Assembly: GCA_027596075.1 (NCBI GenBank)
Contig: JADGJC010000015.1
Coordinates: forward strand, 193,158-257,157
Direction: 5' to 3'
From: Rhizophlyctis rosea
Taxonomy: Eukaryota > Chytridiomycota > Chytridiomycetes > Rhizophlyctidales > Rhizophlyctidaceae
Length of the DNA: 64,000 nt
Shown: in pieces, positions 59,424 to 64,000 of the stretch
How the letters are laid out: each line of letters opens with the position of its first letter
Position numbering within the stretch: the stretch's first letter is position 1
Translations under genes and position numbers: made by a program
Notes under the pieces: model-generated
Told to the model about the DNA's origin: nothing
Database searches by the model: none
Seen by the model: the letters and a program-made list of their open reading frames with translations, nothing else

Positions 59424-61815
59424 TCACGACGACCTAACATCCAAAACAGTAATCTTCCCCTCCGTTTCCCGAAGCTTCTCCATACCGCGTTTAAACGCTT
59501 GCACGAATATATCGGCGTCTTTTTCAGATACGGCCTGGAGGCAAGACAATTGGCGGGTCAACACTCGGTTAAAAAAAATCACCAAAGAAGCGCGACGGAT
59601 GATCAAAGGGCATTGCGCGGAAAGGGTAGCCCCCCAATTGCGAAACGCTGGTGAACAGAGTCTTGGCGCCCTCCGCTGCTCCACCCCCAAGTCCCAAACC
59701 TTCCACATCCAAACCACGAAAAAAAAAAAAAAAAAAGAAACCTCACCTTACTATCATACCCAACACTCAAACTCATATTACCCCCCAACGTCAAAACACC
59801 AAGTGTAAATAACCCCCGCGCTCCATCAAAACTCGCATTAACCAACCCGGCAAAATACGCTATCCGCATCCTCTCGTCCCCTTCTCCCGCACTCATATCC
59901 GCACCCGGATACTTCCACGCTCCCAAATTCGCGACTTCCACACTATACGCTCGAGAAAGTTTAGAGAGATCGGTGTTCCGATTAACGGCCCTCCAGAGTG
60001 ATTTATGTCGGTATGTGTAGTTTATGAGTTTAAGGCGTTGGATGGACGCACGGAATGAGAAAGCGATTGAACGACGGACGGTTCTGCAGCGTTCCCAGAA
60101 TTCGTGCGAGTCGGAGAGTTTGAGGGAATTGTTCATTGCTGAGCCGCTGTATCCGCCGAATACTTTGAGGGCGGGGTCGTCCTCCTTATCCGCTCCATTG
60201 ACGAGATTGGAGCCAGGGAGCATGTGTCGAACGCTATTCGTTACGACCCATCCTTGGCGATCAGGCATTTTACCTTCCTTGTATTTCGCCCAGGCGCCGT
60301 AGGTTGATCGTACGGCTGCGAGGGCGTTAACGACTAGAACTGCCGCAATGGTCGTTCCCTGTGCTTTGGACCGCGCACGGAGTTGGGACGTAAACGACTC
60401 GTCGAACCAGAGGAACCGGACGTTGGTGGAGGAAGGACGTGAGAGTGCGGGTGGGAATTGCGGGAAGAGTTGGTTGGGGAGTGTTGGGTCCGGGTCGCCG
60501 TGGATGGTGGAGGTGGCGATGGCGACGGAGGGGATGTCGGGGATGGGACCGCTTCCGGCGGAGGTTAGGGAGGGGGTTTGCGGGGGGTTTTGGGCGTGTT
60601 GGGCGGGGAGGGAGTCGCGGAAGTTGGGGATGCCGAGGCGGCCTTTGAAGCGGGCGTGGCGTTTGCCGCCTAGGTAGCGGAATGCCATGCCGGCTGCGAC
60701 TGTGGGGCGAGGGAAATGAGGTATGTTAGGGGTCAACGAAGTTGGAGTAATTGGGGCGTACTGAACGTTTGAATTGAAGCTACACTTTTACATACCTGGC
60801 AACACCTCAATCAAATACGGATTCACCAAGTTATCAATAATAGGCGGCGGGTTAACGTCCAACAACACATTCTCCAAATGCAAATCAGGTGCATTGAAGT
60901 GCTTCGCGTCACAAAGCGCAGTAAACGTTCTCGCAAATGCAAACATCGATAATCCGTCACCTACGGGAAAATTCGGAGATTTAATCAGAAATCACCAGAT
61001 GGATCGGAAATTTGTAAACAAAGACGCAATGTAAACAATCGCAGGAAATGAGCCCACCCACACCCATTGAAATTACCCCACCTCGCCCCGCCTCTCAAAG
61101 CAATCAAAACACCCCGATAAAAAGCAAAACAGCAACACCTACCCAAACAATGATGAAACGAAAACATAACATCAAACGCCAAATCATTCCCAAAATTCGC
61201 CCCTTGACTACTAGTCAAAATCACACTCCCCTCCTCCACCTCCCCATCCTTCTCCTTCCCCTCAACCCCCTCTCCACCCTCCACAACCGTCCTCCCATCA
61301 TCCCCCTCCTCCTCCACACCCCCAACCTTCCCCCCCGCAATAATACTAACCCTCCACAACGGCTTCGTAATATCACTAATATCAAAATTCGTATTCAACT
61401 CCCTCCTAAACGCGTTCGCCCACGTCTCGGGCCCGGAGCGCTTGATGACGCGGTAAGGGAGGTTGAAATCAGCCGCGGTTTTGCCTAGTGGGTGGGTGAT
61501 TTGGGTTTTTGGGTCTATGTAGGATATTAGGCGGTGGTGGGAGGAGGCGGAGAGGCGGAGGATGTCGACTATGCGAGTTATGGTGAGGTGGGGGACTTGT
61601 GGGGGTGGTTGCAGGCGGAGGACGAATGTCATGATTACCTGTGTGTTCGAATGGGTTGTTAGCACTGGTTTGACGCCATGAAATAAAATCCAGTCTGTCA
61701 GCAGTTCAGATTTCATCCAAGCAGCAGTTGCACCGGCGCCGTAAGGCAAGTCAAATCGCCCGCCAACTGACCAACCACCCAACCGTGCTAGCAACTTCGT
61801 CCTAATCACGACCAT
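59424..61815 (-). CDS. HHxxxDG acyltransferase (alcohol-acetyltransferase/condensation-like superfamily)
   Basis: At least five exons. The first part (from 61815, or from a Met at about 61632, MTFVLRLQPPPQ) leads to PETWANAFRRELNTNFDISD and a Gly/Glu-rich insert. The motif HHCLG is split by an intron and completed as HHCLGDG, exactly the catalytic HHxxxDG of chloramphenicol-acetyltransferase-like and condensation enzymes. Later blocks include FLWFDESFTSQLRARSKAQG and TIAAVLVVNALAAVR (the second half of the fold), PGSNLVNG and VEVANLGAWKYPG. The last exon ends KITVLDVRSS. Such enzymes move an acyl group from CoA or a carrier to an alcohol or amine; the substrate is unknown. An A-run (59718-59736) lies in the last intron. 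Confidence 0.7.
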
Positions 61816-63694
61816 TGTCGATCTTTCTCATTTCCTTCCGCACTCTTCCTAACCATCCAGCCCCGCAATCTCTTGATGATTGCCACCAACACATTGCAAT
61901 TCCAGTGCCCGTGCCCTCATTGGTGATCGAGCCGACCAATTCATCCACTTTCCACCTAATGACGACCGGTCCGCCCGCCCGCCCGCGCAGCCGCATGCAG
62001 TCTGCTCCTCAAGTTCACGCCTCAATTCGCAACTTTACCTGAGGCTTTCCAGGCGGAGAGTTGTAAAAGAATCGTTCGGTAATGGAAAGCGCATTCGGAG
62101 GCAGGACAGATGATTTTGATTTCTTCGGTGCCGGGGCAGGAGCATTTCCATTCTGATGGGGTGACAGCACGACCGGCCCACTAACACCGCTATTGCTCCC
62201 CTGCACGGTGTCCATTGATACGGAAGCCTGGGGGTCGCCTACGAGGTCGTGTTTAGACTCTGTGTGAGAGTCTTTTGTACTCTGGGAAAGGAGTGTGTGA
62301 AAAGGGCGGGGGTGAAGCAGAAGGTAGCGGTGGAAAGTGAGTTTTTGAAGGTGGGTCGGCTTCGGGAAGGCGTGTTTGCGAAAAAGGTCTGGTTTAATGC
62401 TTTACCCTTTTCAGACAGCCTGAGAACATTATCGTTCTGCGTTTCGTTTATGGAGTTCTGCAAGTGCTCATGTCAGCGTCAGGTGTTTGTTAACAACGGT
62501 GCGGCAGCGACACATACCAAATATATACGTGTGAAAGCTATGGGAAGAGATGACAGTACCTTTGCATGAGGGGTCAAAAGTTTACTTCGGGAGTTTGATA
62601 GTAAACAAACCGGTGAACTGTGGGGTAGAGGCCAGCCTTTCAACTTGTGGCGCTATGCACACAACGGAGGTTGTAGGTGTTGTGGGAGGAGAGGATGGGG
62701 TCGCGCGAGGCTACGAGAAGAGCGTAGTTGAAGAAAGGCAAGCAAACGGGATGGTTGTTGCGATGAGGGATGTTGGGTAAGGAAGTGATGGGTAGTGTGG
62801 GAAAGGTGTCAAGGCGCAGCGAAAGGCGAGTGCGAACTTTCCCACCTCCACCAACAAGGTTTCACCGGCCACTCATTGTGGATCGGGGTGGCGCTATGAG
62901 TATGTGGTACCCAATGCTACCCATCATCATGCCATCTGACACCCAATATGGATATGATTATGTGACACACATGGGATGGAATCCACAGATGATTTGCCTG
63001 TGTGGAGATGAAGTGGTTCCTATGTCCACAACATACAAGGAGTGTGTGACAGTGTGGCTTGGATATACCCTCCGAATGACCACAACATCGCCCCCAAATT
63101 GATCTGCGGCCATAATTCGGCGCCACGCGATCGCACGCTGATCACACCGTGGCTGGCTACTGAATGCGCCATGAGAAGACACCGCCTCCAAACCCAATCC
63201 ACGCCACCTGCGGTCTTGCACCATGCTGGTGCTTCCAAGTTCCAACAAACAAATTTAGCACTTTATTCAATCGCAGCAGACGGGGCGATAGTAACAACAC
63301 TCTGATTTGTCCTTACACGGCACGTCAAGGCTCACTCAGTAAGTGCCTGCTAGAAAGCTTGAGAAGACGGAAAGATGCTGCTCAGCTGTGAGCAGTTGGA
63401 AGAGGCGAGCAACATATGCCAATGGAGTGTAAATATGGGGGCAGACGGTCGCAAACAAAGCCCGCAGGTGGGAGGCCGTATGGGGCGAACTGTCAAATAT
63501 GTTCAACTGACGGTCTTCCAGCTCGCTTTGCAACACAAAATGAGATGGGGTCCACGCGCTTACAGGCGTGCAATCTCCACTTTCCCATTGTGTGCCACCC
63601 TAGTTCTCACCCTCCACCTCCACCCTGCCACAGTGCACACTCCCTCCCATAACCCACACAACCCACACAACACATCCACACACAACACCCCAAA
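61816..63694. other. Intergenic; possible small minus-strand gene
   Basis: A minus-strand frame ending at 62015 (product ends KPQVKLRIEA, with PKKSKSSVLPPNALSITERF before it) is open upstream past 62260 and may join a helical piece at 62400-62463 (MQNSINETQNDNVLRLSEKG). Too little to call. The rest shows nothing. Confidence 0.35.
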
Positions 63695-63923
63695 ATGGTG
63701 CCCCCAACCCTAAAACCCTCCCCATCCTCGGACTCAATAGAATCCGACTCACCCCTCGTGGGCGGAAGTAACGCCGACAGCGCACTGCAGTTCGGCTCAG
63801 ATATAGCTCCTTCACTATGGGACTGGCTGCCCGGCGGCAAACGGTGGACCGGGCACGCTCGGTCACCAACCGACGAAGCGGCCGCGCGACAATGGTGGTC
63901 TAAGGTCTTTTGGGGCGGTGTGT
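63695..63923 (+). CDS. 5' exon of a gene leaving the window
   Basis: Starts MVPPTLKPSPSSDSIESDSP and runs 76 codons, containing SALQFGSDIAPSLWDWLPGG and AAARQWWSKVFWGG. A donor-like GTGAGT lies at about 63924, right at the end of the frame, so the gene probably continues beyond 64000. No family recognised from this part; partial. Confidence 0.5.
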
Positions 63924-64000
63924 AGTGAGTATTTCATTGGACTGGATGATGTTTATTATTTGAAGGGTGAATATCATCGCGTGTGTGCTTCGTACTGGTG

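Noticed and set aside
1..64000. CRISPR arrays, bacterial operons, phage or plasmid genes, riboswitches
   Set aside because: No regularly spaced repeats and no prokaryotic gene organisation; the window is eukaryotic.

Overview
This window is nuclear DNA of a fungus. Genes are split by short GT..AG introns (about 25-90 nt), the families are fungal (Dal5-type permease, secreted M28 aminopeptidase, GH5-type mannanase, fungal TIR protein), and there is a eukaryotic tRNA-Lys. Low gene density, long gene-poor stretches and the C-terminal blocks of the TIR protein suggest an early-diverging, chytrid-like lineage. That placement is inference.

Left part (0.6-21 kb). Three minus-strand genes look chimeric. 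Each starts with a first exon of about 85-100 codons for a similar N-terminal module (called 'header' here), ended by an intron at the matching place. The header is then spliced in frame to unrelated material: (1) a kinesin-14 motor at 2.8-5.2 kb, whose frame may run on into a PWWP + TFIIS-N/IBD-like chromatin protein at 0.66-2.8 kb; (2) rearranged calmodulin pieces with damaged EF-hand loops at 8.2-9.8 kb; (3) the C-terminal half of an exportin-1-like karyopherin plus a degenerate EF-hand region at 18.0-20.9 kb. A frameshifted relic of a CSE1/exportin-2 gene lies at 11.8-13.1 kb. A diverged non-coding repeat of about 200 bp sits upstream of two of the header genes. An intact coiled-coil protein lies at 14.5-15.6 kb.

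Middle (21-46 kb). An assembly gap and non-coding sequence come first. Then follow an unrecognised Cys-containing gene, a secreted Cys/Gly/Ala-rich protein, a Dal5-type permease with a perfect 23-bp inverted repeat beyond its 3' end, two large convergent disordered proteins, a secreted His-Pro-Thr repeat protein, a small secreted 8-cysteine peptide, a branched-chain aminotransferase and a secreted M28 aminopeptidase.

Right part (46-64 kb). A multi-exon TIR-domain protein with a coiled-coil middle and two C-terminal blocks is a candidate NADase-type immune or regulatory protein. It is followed by a secreted GH5 mannanase, a rhodanese + dual-specificity phosphatase, tRNA-Lys(CTT), a diverged duplicated segment, an HHxxxDG acyltransferase and the first exon of a gene leaving the window.

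The header family, with three unrelated partners each derived from a conserved housekeeping gene and two of the three clearly degenerate, is the strongest candidate for an undescribed system. The TIR protein is second. Gene models were built by eye from splice signals and reading-frame continuity; several internal junctions and some 5' ends are unresolved, as noted per entry.
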